Assembly: GCA_951802425.1 (NCBI GenBank)
Contig: OX637797.1
Location: forward strand, 620,001 to 684,000
Length of the DNA: 64,000 bases
Direction: 5' to 3'
Origin: Clavaria fumosa
Taxonomy: Eukaryota; Basidiomycota; Agaricomycetes; Agaricales; Clavariaceae
Position 1 is the first letter of the stretch. Each line of letters starts with the position of its first letter. Below the pieces are notes generated by a model, which was not told where the DNA came from, did not search any database, and saw only the letters and a program-made list of their open reading frames with translations. Both the position numbers and the translations under genes were made by a program. Below are positions 43,615 through 55,012 of the stretch, one piece after another.

Positions 43615-44130
43615 TTGTACTGCTTCTCCTCCTTACCGCAATGTGCTGGGGCCCTCACAAACTTAACTTCCTCCCCTCCTCCCATGTCTTCCAACAAGTC
43701 ACCCCCCTTGTACTCTCTTGTACCGCTTTCCACTGGGCGATTCAGCAGGGAGCTGACAACCTCCTCATCCTTACCATTGCTTGATGATGCTACACTTGTG
43801 GCCATCCTGGCCATTTTGCATCAGGATGCCCTCGAGTCGTCTGTCTGGGCAACCTCATCTGTGACCTTCTCGAGGATCCCCATAGTATCATCTTTTCTTC
43901 CATTTCTCATTCGCTTTACTGATTCCTTCTCTGCAGAATGGGACTCCGTTCCTCCTACCTGGTGGGCCTCCCCCACTTCTTGTTCAGGATGGAACTCCAC
44001 CCCTCTGCTATTGTCTCCTCCATCAGCCCCTGCTCTGGCTACAGTGGCTTTGCCAGTTGTCAAGGGTGAGTATGTCCAGGTTGGGGAGTCTCCTTCCCAG
44101 TCGGTGGATGAGGATAGGCTCTGGGTCTAG
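43615..44130 (+). CDS. Possible 171-aa hypothetical protein
   Basis: An open frame starts just after a TATATAAGG motif. It has a Ser/Thr/Pro-rich composition with the segment LDDATLVAILAILHQDALES. No family is recognised. It lies directly before a truncated gypsy relic and could be part of an unknown retroelement leader. An in-frame internal ATG at about 43684 (MSSNKSPP) is an alternative start. Confidence 0.3.
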   Translation: MYCFSSLPQCAGALTNLTSSPPPMSSNKSPPLYSLVPLSTGRFSRELTTSSSLPLLDDATLVAILAILHQDALESSVWATSSVTFSRIPIVSSFLPFLIRFTDSFSAEWDSVPPTWWASPTSCSGWNSTPLLLSPPSAPALATVALPVVKGEYVQVGESPSQSVDEDRLWV

Positions 44131-44384
44131 TGGCCCAAACGTCAAAGCTTCTGTTTGATGTAATACATAGTTTCTGGTTCTGGATTGGTTCTTGTATTAC
44201 TTAGGTGCTTCGATTCCATAAACCAATCCACCTATGGCCATCAACAGCGAGGAGCAACCCCTCACTCTTGATTGCCATTGGTACTTTGGTCTTCTTGCTT
44301 CTAGTATCACAGTTGTCCTTAGTCATATTGCCTTTGTCATTGTTTGCCTTGTTTATATAATTGACTTCATCATTCTTTCCATGA

Positions 44385-45399
44385 CAACTGGCCCTCCAAG
44401 AAACTTGACAACAAGTGAGTGGGACCCTTCATCATTGAAGAAAAGGTTAGACCAGCAGCCTACCAGCTCAAGCTCCCCCAAGCGTGGCACATACACTAGG
44501 TTTTCAATGAGGTGCTGCTCACCCCATATATTGCTCCCTCTTTCCCCTCTCAGAACCTACCTCCACCCCCTCCTCCCACAATTGATGATGACCACTTGGA
44601 GTACAATGTTGAGGCCATTCTTGATGTCAAAAAGGTTGGACATGGGGTGAAGTATTTGGTGAAGTGGTTGGGATACCCAGTGGAGGAGAACACCTGGGAT
44701 AGGGATGCCATGGTCTGGTTAAGTCCGGTTCAGGGCCAATTTTTTCGAACCCCGAACCAGACTTTAGGTCCGGTTCAGGCCAAATTCCGAACCTTGAACC
44801 TGAGTTCGGTCCAAGTCCGGTTCATTGGACCGGACTTTTACCAAATAAGGTAATGGTTCGCCCAAATTTGGGCTTCTGAACCTCAATTTTGGTTTGGTTC
44901 ACCCACTTGGCTGAACCTGAACCTCATTTTCGGTTCGGTCCAGTCCAGTTCAGGTTCGAACCAAAGTTCAGAACCGAACCATGGCATCCCTAACCTGGGA
45001 ACCTTGCTGGAACCTCACCAATGCAACACTGTTGCTTTGGGACTTCTTCTGAGAACACCCCAACAAAGCAAAATTGGCAGGTAGAGATGCCCAACCTTAA
45101 GAGGGGGATGTCAGGATTGCTTACATAAGCATTGCTGGAAAGGCCAAGAGAGCATTGCAAAAAAGAGTTGCAAGAAGATTGCAGGGAAGTCACATGACCC
45201 GGACAGTTGGTAGATTATGTAATGTGTAAGTCACATGACCCAGGCCCAGGTGCGTCACGTGATGCACGGGGTCCGAGCGTGGGAACACTGGCAACGCCAT
45301 TTGCTATATCTTTTCCTTTCTTGTACTCTTTTCCCCTTATGTTAGTATCATCATCATTGACCTTACAATTACTGTAAGTGTGTGAGACTGAGTCTGATA
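44385..45399 (+). mobile_element. Truncated gypsy 3' end with LTR
   Basis: The relic begins in the integrase C-terminal region (PSKKLDNK) and keeps the proline run and chromodomain (LEYNVEAILDVKKV..KWLGYPVEENTW). It is split by a hAT-type MITE at 44700-44992, resumes with NLTNATLLLWDFF, and ends with a polypurine tract and an LTR at 45109-45399 (TGTCAGGATTGC..CTGATA, 291 bp). In-frame stops occur after LDNK, within IH-VF and after WDFF, so it is dead. Confidence 0.88.
44692..45000. mobile_element. 293-bp hAT-type MITE with 8-bp target duplication
   Basis: The element at 44700-44992 starts TAGGGATGCCATGG and ends with its exact inverse CCATGGCATCCCTA. It is flanked by the 8-bp duplication ACCTGGGA (44692-44699 and 44993-45000). 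Removing the insert and one duplication restores the chromodomain codons at that point. The interior is full of CCGGTTC/GAACCGG repeats. The 8-bp duplication and TAGGG termini fit the hAT superfamily. Confidence 0.93.
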
Positions 45400-46095
45400 A
45401 TTGGCCAGTCTGAATATTACAGCATATCATCTATTTTCTCTGTTGTATCTTGGCCAAGATGATATGAACAGCTTGGTCATCATTACAATGAGCCAATTGG
45501 CCCAGGTGATATTATTGTCAGCAGGCTTCATCCACTGGCCTATTCAATTATTGTGTGGTACTTGATGTCTGGGCCAAGGTGATATTATCATTTACACATC
45601 CTGTTGCCCCAAGCCATATTTATTGTGCAATATATGTGATTTTGGCCAAGGCTGGCCAAAATGCTAAATATGTACTGTACTTTGTGGGTGGCACAATATT
45701 AGCATCCTTTTGTGACTGAATGGGCTGGCCAGCAAGCAATCTCTGGAGCATCTACACTCAAATCTCACATGGTGAAGCATGGGAACCTTACCAATCATTC
45801 ACTTTACGCCTGCTCCAAGCTGCTTGTACACCTTGGTGCCAGCTCTTGAGGACCATCTCACATTGCTGGCCCCAGGGCCTTTGGCAAACAGATAGGTTTC
45901 TGGTTTCCATCTGATCACAAGATATCCTCGCTGCCCCCAGCTCAAGAGCGGCAGCAAAGGTCATTCACATTAATGTTCTTATGTGAGGCCCTTGGTGGAC
46001 CGGCACTGGGAAGGTGAGCGATCATGATGAGGTAGGCATTCATTTCCTGATCCAGCTGAAATCTATCCTATCCTCCGCCCTTCGAAAACCCAAGG
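45400..46095. other. Spacer with GGCCAAGGTGATATT-like motifs
   Basis: Several imperfect copies of a GGCCAAG(G/A)TGATAT motif occur between 45450 and 45660. No gene, LTR or terminal repeat was recognised. Confidence 0.45.
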
Positions 46096-48690
46096 CTAAG
46101 CCCACATGGCTCTGAACTTGTCGTCGAACTCATTTGTGGCTTCGTCTATCATCTCGTAGACTCTCCAATTGTCGTCCGACACTCCTGGAGGCCTCTCGGA
46201 CAACCCCCTCTCGCCATCACCTTCCTCGTCTGAATCTGCTGGTGTGGTAGCATCTGCCTCAAGATCAAGTGATTGTTTGAGCAGTTCGAGCACCGCTACC
46301 CGAACTGTTTTCAAGGACAGCACAAAATCTTGCAAGGCATACCACACGTCGCCTCGCCGGATCCCATTCGCTGACACCAGGGCAGCAACTTGGCCGTGGA
46401 TGTAGAAATCGAGTAGATACGCATTGAGACCATAGACTGCATCATTTTCGATGGGCAGAGCTGTGAGATGAGTCATGGAGGGGATTGCGTGTGCGTTCAG
46501 GTGAAGGCCGCGGCGGGCGGTGCGCGAGAGCTCTTGGATGGATCCAAAATTGTCCAAGTGGCCGGAATTTGCAACGAAAGTTGAGCGTGCAGTGACGCGG
46601 ATGGCGGTACTGCGGAGGTGTTTGCGAAAAACGCTGTCGCTATCAGTAGACTGACCTGGAAAATCCAACCCACTCAGAGGAAGCCGGTTGTCTCGGCCAA
46701 GATCATCCGCATGCTGAGATGCGAATGTCAACGCATAGCTCGTGAAAACGCGGAGAATATCGCAATCGTGTTCAAGAAGCACTTCTCGAGCATCCTGTGG
46801 CAAAGGTGGGAGTAGGACCATGGACGAAGACCGCCTAGAAATCTCCCGGAGACTCTCATCGGTTGTGTATATCTTGGGAAGGGGACGTCGTCCGAAAAGA
46901 TGAGCCATAAGCGAGATGAAATTGCGTTTCGAGTCGATGGAACTTGTTTGCTTGCTGCTGATCGTGTGCAGGATGCCTCGGCGAAGCAGCATGACCATGG
47001 CGAAATTACTTGGCTCTGTGTAGTACAAGCGCTCCGCAACTGCAGACAGATTCATCGGCCTCCCATGCCGATCAAGAAGACGGGCTCTTCTGAGATAATC
47101 GATGCTGAAACGAAGGTGGTGCAAGAGTTGATCGCAGCCTGTTTCTGAACCAAAGCTGATGTGCGGTAATTTCATGATACTCCGGATTGCTTCCTTGGCT
47201 ACCGGAGCATAGCCTGAGCCTTCCAACAATTTGAAGAGCCGGAGACACAGAGTGGATGTGAGGGGAAAGTTGCCGCCAAGTGATGGTAGCTTGGAAAGAA
47301 TGAGCCGTTGAACTCGATCTATGGGCAACCCATAGAATATGACATGTCCCAAGAGATCATAACCACGACGACCAGCACGTCCTGCGCATTGACGAAACTA
47401 GACCACAATCCTAAGATGAGAGGCGCAAAGAAAGGTGGAGAATAATTTACCATGAGTGCTGTCAAAAAGGGAGAATCACCGCAGAACACAACAGTTTTCG
47501 ATGGAGCATTGATACCCAGCGCCAACGTTCCTAGACGCATCCATCAATATTAGATTGTTGATATAATGTGAGGAGTCAAACCTGTGGCAAATACCACCGT
47601 TATGAATTTCAGGCGGAACAGACTGCAAATAATCAGTATGTAAGAGGATGACGGAGACGGTTGGAAACTAGCCTTTCTACTAGACTTCTGTAACCCTTGT
47701 TCATTCCTGAATGATGGACTGCGATACCCCTTCGCAAAGCATTCACTGCCCAGTCTGGAGTTGACGACCAAGCAAGGTTGCGAAGATCTTCCTCAAGCTC
47801 GGATTTGGTGTAGCCACTCCGAACACCAGCGAAAGAAAACTGCGGTGATGGATCTTCTGGATCGAAGGTGCTTTCCCAAGAAACTGGTTGCGCAGCGCTG
47901 GGATCGTCCCTATCGTCTCCCCGCTTTTTGGCCCTTTCAGCCTGGCGTTGACGCTCCTTCGAGGCATTCTGCCATACTTCGAATTGCTCAAGTTTCTTTT
48001 TCCATGCGGGGCTATTTCGGCGCCAATTTTCCTCTGCGGTTAGGAGATCCTCCAAGGTCTGCTGTACCATGATCTCACATGCATTCCGATCAAAATTGAA
48101 CAGAATGGCAGGCTTAAACATGCATCGCAGAATAAGCATGGTTGAAATTGGAAATGTGCGGAAGGGAACTCACAAGTTGTCCACAAACATGAAGGTCAGA
48201 AAGCAAGTAAATCAAGTTTGATCGAAAACACGATATGGTGGGTGCAGTACCCGTGTCTTGCGCAAGACTTTGTGTCAATGCTGGGTCCTCGAGGCTGCGA
48301 ATAACACTGTATACCGGAGCATTTGTATCTCGAGGGTCATGCATCATGGTCAAATCCAGGACAACCTTCTTCAAAGCAGTTTCATAACGAATGATGTCTT
48401 TTTGACGCAAAAGAGACGGTTCTTGGAAGAATGTTGTCGGGGCAAGAGAGTCAATGCCACCAGGAATAGAATCCTTGTGAGTAAGGAGTGCTTGGTACAA
48501 TGTCAGCGTATCCGGCGCTTCCAAAGCAATATCCGCAGGAAGGGCGCGAGCTCCAAATGATAACATAGCAATGGGATGAAGGAAATGTGTGCGGCCGCTC
48601 GACTTGTAGTTGTCAAGGCCGGAAAATGGTGCCTGTGCATTTTTCTGGAGATTGTAAAAGAATTTTCGGACGTCCTCTTGGTTCCCTTCG
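46096..48690 (-). pseudogene. DDX60-like DExD/H helicase, 5'-truncated
   Basis: The minus strand encodes the C-terminal part of a Ski2-like helicase close to DDX60. The exons give KNAQAPFSGLDNYKSSG and LQEPSLLRQ-like context (48.69-48.2 kb), KPAILFNFDRNACE (48.1 kb), RRGIAVHHSGMNKGYR (47.72 kb), motif V TLALGINAPSKTVVF (47.5 kb), motif VI QCAGRAGRRGYD (47.39 kb), and a long C-terminal exon ending at 46096. Introns are about 50 bp. The ATPase half (Walker A and DEAD motifs) is missing: at about 48690 the reading passes into copia integrase. DDX60 family members are usually more than twice this length. The remaining exons look intact, so the truncation could be recent. Confidence 0.8.
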
Positions 48691-49113
48691 CCTTCAGGTG
48701 AGTGTTGAAAGGTCCATTAATGAATTCTCCACCTCCATCACAGTGAAACTCTTTCACAGACACCCCAAACTGTGTCTCCAGCCAGGCCTCAAAATTCTTG
48801 TATGCCTGGAAGGTCTGATCCTTTGTCTTTAGTGCTTCAACCTTGCTCCATGCCTTTGCCTCATCTGTAAATGTCACAAAATAGCTCTCTCCTGTCAATG
48901 CTTGCACCTGCGCAGGCCCCCAGATGTCAGAATGGATGCGATCACCCAGTCCAGTTGCTATTTGCTCGTTTGACCTTGTCTTTGGGATTGGTGCTTTGGT
49001 GAGCTTTGCCTTTGTGCATGTGACACAGAAGGGAGTTGCTGAACCTTTCTCCAGCTCGATTCCTTCAACATGTTCATCCCTTACCATCGTCTCCACAGCC
49101 TTTGGTGAGATAT
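48690..49113 (-). pseudogene. Copia pol fragment (pre-integrase and integrase start)
   Basis: The minus strand reads from the gag-pre-integrase region (KAVETMVRDEHVEGIELEKG, FCVTCTKAK) into the integrase core (DRIHSDIWGPAQ, FVTFTDEAKAWSKV, FHCDGGGEF). It stops matching at about 48690, where helicase sequence begins. It is continuous with the fragment at 55013-55640 once the gypsy insertion is ignored. Confidence 0.85.
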
Positions 49114-49443
49114 TGTCAGACTTAGTCTCACGCTCACACAACTTAATGTAAGGTCAATGATGACGATACTAACATAAGGGGAAAAGGGTACAAGTAAGAA
49201 AAGGACGAAGTATATATAGCGAACGCTTCGGGAGTTGCCGGCGTTCCCACGCTCGGACCCCGTGCGTCACGTGATGCGCCCAGGCCCGGGTCACGTGATT
49301 TTCTTATTACATAATCTGCCACCCATTCGGGTCACGTGACTCGTCCGTGATCTTCCCGCAACTCTTTTGCAATCCTTTCCTGGCCTTTCCAGCCTGCTTA
49401 TGTAAGCAATCCTGACATCACCCCCCTCTTAAGGCTGGGTGTC

Positions 49444-52400
49444 TCAACCAGCTAATTTTGCTTTGTCGGGGTGTTGCTGAAAGAAGTCCCAGAGCAACAG
49501 TGTAACGTTAGTGAGGTTGCGACGGGGCTCCCAAGTGTTCTCCTCCACTGGGTATCCCAACCACTTCACCAAATACTTCACTCCCTGTCCAACCTTCTTG
49601 ATGTCAAGAATTGCCTCCACCTCATACTCCAAGTGGTCATCGTCAATTGTGGGGGGTGGGGGTGGAGGCAAGTTCTGGGAAGGGAAAGAGGGGGCAATGT
49701 ATGGAGTGAGTAGCAGCTCATTGAAAACTCGGTGAATGCGCCATGCTCGAGGGAGCTTGAGCCGGTACGCAGCTGGTCCAACCTTTTCTTCAATGGCGAA
49801 GGGTCCCACGCATTTGTTATCAAGCTTCTTGGAGGGTCGATCCATTTTCAGGTTCCGAGTGTCCAGCCAGACTAAGTCCCCCTTTGAGTATTCACAACTC
49901 GGGCGCTTTCCCTTATCATAGCTGGCCTTCATCACATCTGCTGCTTTCCCCATCGCTTCCCTGGCTGCCCTTCGAGACTCTGTGAGCTTGGCCATCCACT
50001 CATCTGCTGCAGGGTTCACTTCCAAGAATGGCCGAATTCCACCATTCCATGGGTGCCGGCCATACTCTAGGTAGAAAGGTGTGAATCCAGTGGCCGAGTG
50101 CTCGTGGTTATTGAGTGCGAACTCGGCTGTGGATAGCCACTCTGCCCAATTGTCCTGCAGATGGTCAACATAGGCCCGGAGATACACTTCAACCTCCTGA
50201 TTGACCCTTTCTGTCTGTCCATCTGTTTGTGGGTGGAAGGCAGTGCTCGGGTTCGCCTTAACCCCAATCATCCCGTAGAACTCCCTCATGAATCTGGACA
50301 TGAATTGGGTTCCCCGGTCACTCACAACTTTCTGCGGGACTCCATGGTCGCGGAAGACCCGGTCTCGAAGGATCCGAGCAGCACCAAGTCCTGTGAGGTC
50401 AAGGCCAATAGCTTCAATGAGAGTTCGTTTTGTAAACTTGTCAACAATGACAAGGATCGCATTGTGACCATGTGAGAGGGGGAAAGGCCCAACAATGTCC
50501 CAAGAGATGACTGCCCAGGGACTCTCAGGGACAGGGTGCGGATGGAGAGGAGCAGCACGCCTGGTACGATCAGGCTTGATTCATTGGCATGTCTCGCATC
50601 CACCTGCATACCGATTGGAATCCTTCACCATGCCCACCCACCAGTAGGACCTCAACAGAGCTGCCCTCAGCTTCCGTGGACCAGGGTGCCCTGCGATGGG
50701 GAGGTCATGCTCAAAGGTGAGCACTGCCTCACGTGCTTCTGGGGGCACCCATGTGATTTCTGCCTTCCACCAGAGTCCCATCCGATCTCTTGTCCACTCA
50801 TCATCAAGCTCCTCCGGCTTCTGCTCATATACTGCACTGTTTTTCTGGAGTAGCGTCTCCATCTCCGATGTGAACGATGTCCGGGTCTCAGCCTCTGGGA
50901 AGACCTGTACTGGTGCATCCTCCTCCACCATCTCTCCATAATCTGGCCTCCGTGAGAGTGCATCTGCTTTCATGTTTGACTTCCCAGTATGGTACTTGAT
51001 CTCGAAGTCAAAGCACTGGAGCTCTCCAACCCAACGGACTTGCCTCGGTTTCAACTTCTGGGGCTTCCGGAAGTACTGGAGGTTAGCATGGTCTGTCCAG
51101 ATTTCAATAGTCTCTTCCACCCCAATCAGGTAAGCCCGCCACTCGCGTAGTGCCCGGATTACAGCCAGGAACTCCTTGTCGTACACGTCATAATTCTTCT
51201 CAGCTGCAGTGAGGGCCTTGGAGATATAGTCTACAACTCTCCAAGTCCCATCCACCTGCTGCTGCGAGAGAACTCCTCCAGTCGCCAAGTTGCTCGCGTC
51301 CGTTTCTACTTTCCATCTCCCTTTGTCTTGTGGTAGAGCCAAGACCGGGGCCGACACTAGTGCCAGGCAGAGATCTCGGAAGGCTGCTTCCTCCTCCTCC
51401 TCCCATCTCCATGGGACCTTCCCTGTCAGCCGGAAGAGTGGCTTTGCCCAGGCCGAGAGGTTTGGGATGTGCTGGCGGAGGTAGTTCAGCATCCCGTTGA
51501 ATCTTTGTACCTCTTTCACATTCTTTGGCCTGGGCCAGTTATGGATCGCCGCGCCTTTAGCTGGGTCATGCTCCAGACAGTTGTGGGAGATCTTCATCCC
51601 CAGGAAGAAGACCTCACTCTTCTCAAACTCGCACTTGCTGAGTCTGAGACACAGCCCATTCTCCCCAAATTTCCTCAAGACCCGATCCATCCAATACTGG
51701 TGGGTAGCCAGATCCTCTGCAAACACTATAACATCATCGACATAGGCTCGGACATGCCCCCCAGCAATCTCTTCCCTCAACACATGGTTCATGAAGCGCT
51801 GGAAGGTTGCAGGTGCATTCTGCAGCCCAAACCACATAACTGCCAGTTCGAAGAGTCCATGAGGCATTAGGAAAGCACAGCGGTGCTGATGTTCTGGCCA
51901 GACCTGCATCGATGGGAAGCCTCCCTTCGCATCAATCTTGGAATAGATGGTTGCCCCCTTTAACACATCCACGGTGTCTCGGATGAGGGGGAGGGGGTAC
52001 TTGTCTTTGATTAGATGTGAGTTCAGCCTAGAGTAATCGATAATCGGCCACAGCTTGTCCTTCTCACATTTGAAGAAGAAGGGGCTTGCATACGGGGACT
52101 TCGAAGGTCGGATTTGTCCAGAAGCTAGCTGTTCATCTACCCAGTGATTCATCTCCACCATCTCTTCTCGCGTTAGAGAGTATAGCTTAGAGGAGAGGTG
52201 TCCAGGGTCTGTTTTAAACTCGATTTTGATATCAAAGTCAGGGTGGGAGCGGGGAAGCTCATCCCACTTTGCTTCACTAAAAACCAAGGGGTAGCGGCTG
52301 GGCCAATCGGGGGTAGGGCCAGTGTTGGGAAAGCGAGTGTCCGGGATACTGGCTGAAGCCAGGGTACTCGCTTTCGGTGGAACCGAGGGTCGGGCAGGGG

Positions 52401-53052
52401 GCCGGTGGCTGTGTGGGGAGGAGGCACAGGTGTTGGGGCAGCGGGTGAGCCTTACTTCAGCTTTCACCCAGTCAATCTCTGGGTTATGATGCTTTAGCCA
52501 ATCATGCCCAAGGATCACCATGTGGGACTGGGTCTTCCCTAGCAGGAAGTGGATCCGCTCCTGGTGGTCGCCAACCGTCACAAGCAGCTCCATCCCATAC
52601 CGGATCTTACCATCCCTGTTCTGTGTTCCATCCACATTATACATGGTGATTGGATTCAGCAAGGGAGATGGTTCCAGTCCCACTTTTTTTGCCCACTCCA
52701 AGTCCACAAAGCAGTTGGTGCAGCCTGAGTCGACAAGGGCTTTCGTAGTTGCCCCTTTGCCAGTGCTGAGAGCCTCCAGGTGCACCTGGATGGAGAGCTC
52801 TTGGGGCATACGCAATAGGGTGTCCTTCAGCACCTCTGCAAGGTGCTTTGTTGGCTCCACTTGGCTGCTAGTCCCCTTTTCTCTTTTCGGTATTTCACTT
52901 TTAGCGGTTTCTGTTTCCACTTTGTCCTTCACCTCAGCCCCAATCCGGGTGTGTCTCCGCTGCAAGATAGTGTATTTTGGGATACTAGCTGCGGGTACAG
53001 GGATGGGAGGGGGGCTGGGATATCTACTCCTGAGACTCCAGTTCGGACTCAC
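49444..53052 (-). pseudogene. Pol of gypsy element 2, one nonsense codon
   Basis: Pol carries protease (LVDSGCTNCFVD), reverse transcriptase (FGLQNAPATFQRF, YVDD), RNase H (ETDASNLATGG), the integrase zinc module (GHPGPRK..CETCQ), the catalytic core (VVSDRGTQF, TDGQTERVNQE) and a chromodomain (KWLGYPVEENTWEP) ending at 49444. One TGA at 50581-50583 replaces the arginine codon present in element 1 (CETCQ-R-TK), a CGA to TGA change. The rest of integrase is open. Pol lies in a different frame from Gag, with about 40 nt open in both, so either -1 frameshifting or a small indel separates them. Confidence 0.88.
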
Positions 53053-54053
53053 TGGGCCTCGTCTCCAAAATCTGGCTCCTCAACAGGTGCCCTCTTCTCT
53101 CTCTCGAGCAAATCCAGGCGGTCTCGGAGCAGTGCGATCTCGTTCTCATAGTCCTCTGCACTACGTGCCTGGCTTTCCATGGCGCAGACCTGCGGCCTCG
53201 GGATCTGCGGACGTGTGTCCTGGAGCTGGCAATCTCTCACCATGTGACCAGCTTGGCCACATCGGAAGCAGGTGCGCAACACTCCAGGGGCATGGGCACG
53301 ATCCACCACCATGGCATCACTGGCATTGGTGGGACGCGGCATGGTGGGAGGGGCAGGGGTGCAGGCCAGAGGCTGGGCCAGGAAGGGACAGGGGGCTGGG
53401 GCGAAGCGGGTTTGTTGAGGGAGGGGGCAGCTGGTTGCAGGCAGAGCAGGACGCACAGAGTTCTGTTGTGCAATGACTCCATCAAGGCGACGCTGCTGAG
53501 CATCTAGCCTTTCGGCAAGTGCCTTCCACTGCATGTAGGTCTCTGGCATTGGCGAAACACCATAGACCTTTCCCACTAGCCTCCTGCTCAGATTCAACTC
53601 CAGCCAATGGACCAGGATGTCCGAATTGGCCACTTCTGTCATCCCCGCTCTTCGGAACATCATTTCGAACTTTGCGAAGAACTCAGGTGCCGTCATGACA
53701 CCCTGTTTCAACCTCGCAATGTCTGCGAAGGCAGTTGCACGGTCGTTCGGGTCATCGAATGCTTGCTTCATCTCTTCCACAAATTCTGCCCAGGTTCCAA
53801 CCTCGTTGTTACCCAGGATTTCCTCTCCCTTCACATTTGCCCATTCTGTGGCAAACCCCTTGCCAGTAATTTTGCTGAGGGTGTAGAGGACCTTTGCCAG
53901 GTCTGTGGCATAGATTATCGGATTCGCCATAAACAGGAGGTGGAGCGACTGGAGGAATGTATGGAAATTTCTTTTTTGCCCATCGAATGGGGCGACAACT
54001 AAATCCAGCCTCGTGGCATGGACTTCAGGCGGGGCGACATGGTCAGCCATCAC
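53049..54053 (-). CDS. Gag of gypsy element 2
   Basis: A 334-aa ORF: MMADHVAPP start, capsid-like helical part (FDGQKRNFHTFLQSLHLLFM, EWANVKGEEILGN, LERLDAQQ-like), one CCHC knuckle (CFRCGQAGHMVRDC) and a C-terminal coiled segment (NEIALLRDRLDLLERE). It corresponds to the N-terminal part of the element-1 polyprotein. It stops with TGA at 53049-53051, overlapping the pol frame. Confidence 0.9.
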   Translation of the reverse strand: MMADHVAPPEVHATRLDLVVAPFDGQKRNFHTFLQSLHLLFMANPIIYATDLAKVLYTLSKITGKGFATEWANVKGEEILGNNEVGTWAEFVEEMKQAFDDPNDRATAFADIARLKQGVMTAPEFFAKFEMMFRRAGMTEVANSDILVHWLELNLSRRLVGKVYGVSPMPETYMQWKALAERLDAQQRRLDGVIAQQNSVRPALPATSCPLPQQTRFAPAPCPFLAQPLACTPAPPTMPRPTNASDAMVVDRAHAPGVLRTCFRCGQAGHMVRDCQLQDTRPQIPRPQVCAMESQARSAEDYENEIALLRDRLDLLEREKRAPVEEPDFGDEAQ

Positions 54054-54691
54054 AGACCCTGGTGGTGGTGATGGGGTTTCGGGGACGTCGATAACGGGGG
54101 AATCAGGGGGGAGCTGGGCTCGACCCAGTCTCAGTTGTAGACGCTGTAAATAAAATTCCGGGCCTTGGGCACTCAGGATTTCTTCGATCTCTTAGCAGTC
54201 CTGTCCTCTCAGGCTGCTCTCTAGGTACTTTAGGTACTTATAGAACTCTTATTCTATAAAGCTGTTTGCTAGCGTGGGGCCCAAATGGTGTCCCAGGTGG
54301 TCGCTCCACAACTCCTAATGAGTTGCCCGTGCGCCCTTCTGACAATGGTCACAGAGCAAGGGCTCTGTCCACTGGACCAGGAAACTACAGAAAGACTATG
54401 TAGAGGGCCTTTCCTTGCCCTGTACACTAATGATTCACTGGTACGTAGCTGTAAAGTAAAGATCCGGGCCTTGGGCACTCGGTATCACTTGGGGAGGGTC
54501 ACAGTAGACTTCCTCTGTGTCTGGTCACGTGTATCTACACACAGTAAAAATTTTGTGCAGTTCTGTTACACACCACAGGCAGGGTAAAGAAGAAGAGGAT
54601 GAGGGGGATAAGCTGTGACAGAGTGTCACAGTTTGAGATAGGGGTCCAGGCTAGCCGGGTTGGGACACGGGGCTAGGGTGGATTGGGTTTG

Positions 54692-54701
54692 ATGTTAGTA
54701 T
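54692..54701 (-). promoter_or_regulatory. Self-complementary primer binding site of element 2
   Basis: Two bases inside the 5' LTR the minus strand reads ATACTAACAT. Its complement ATGTTAGTAT lies in the LTR (minus strand, 54765-54756) shortly after the TATATATA box. Compared with element 1 the site and its partner have changed together (G/C to C/G), preserving pairing. Confidence 0.65.
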
Positions 54702-55012
54702 TGTGTCAGACTTAGTCTCACGCTCACACAACTTAACGTAAGGTCAATGATGATGATACTAACATAAGGGGAAAAGGGTACAAGTAAGAAAAGGACGAAG
54801 TATATATAGCGAACGCTTCGGGAGTTGCCGGCGTTCCCACGCTCGGACCCCGTGCGTCACGTGATGCGCCCAGGCCCGGGTCACGTGATTTTCCCATTAC
54901 ATAATCTGCCACCCATTCGGGTCATGTGACTCGTCCACGATCTTCCTGCAACTCTTTTGCAATCCTTTCCTGGCCTTTCCAGCCTGCTTATGTAAGCAAT
55001 CCTGACAGATAT

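Larger units (their letters stand above)
49109..55012 (-). mobile_element. Full-length gypsy chromovirus (element 2), inserted in copia
   Basis: The element spans 49114-55007, with GATAT target duplications at 49109-49113 and 55008-55012. LTRs are 304 bp each (3' LTR 49114-49417, 5' LTR 54704-55007; TGTCAGGATTGC..CTGACA in element orientation). A self-primer site (54692-54701), a gag ORF, a pol region and a polypurine tract at about 49418-49430 are present. The target is the pre-integrase part of a copia pol, right between MGHI and SPKAVE. It belongs to the same family as element 1 but to a distinct subfamily. Confidence 0.94.

Noticed and set aside
44234..44650. 138-aa ORF with a hydrophobic segment
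   Set aside because: Its second half overlaps the gypsy integrase relic in a different frame. The first part has no family support.
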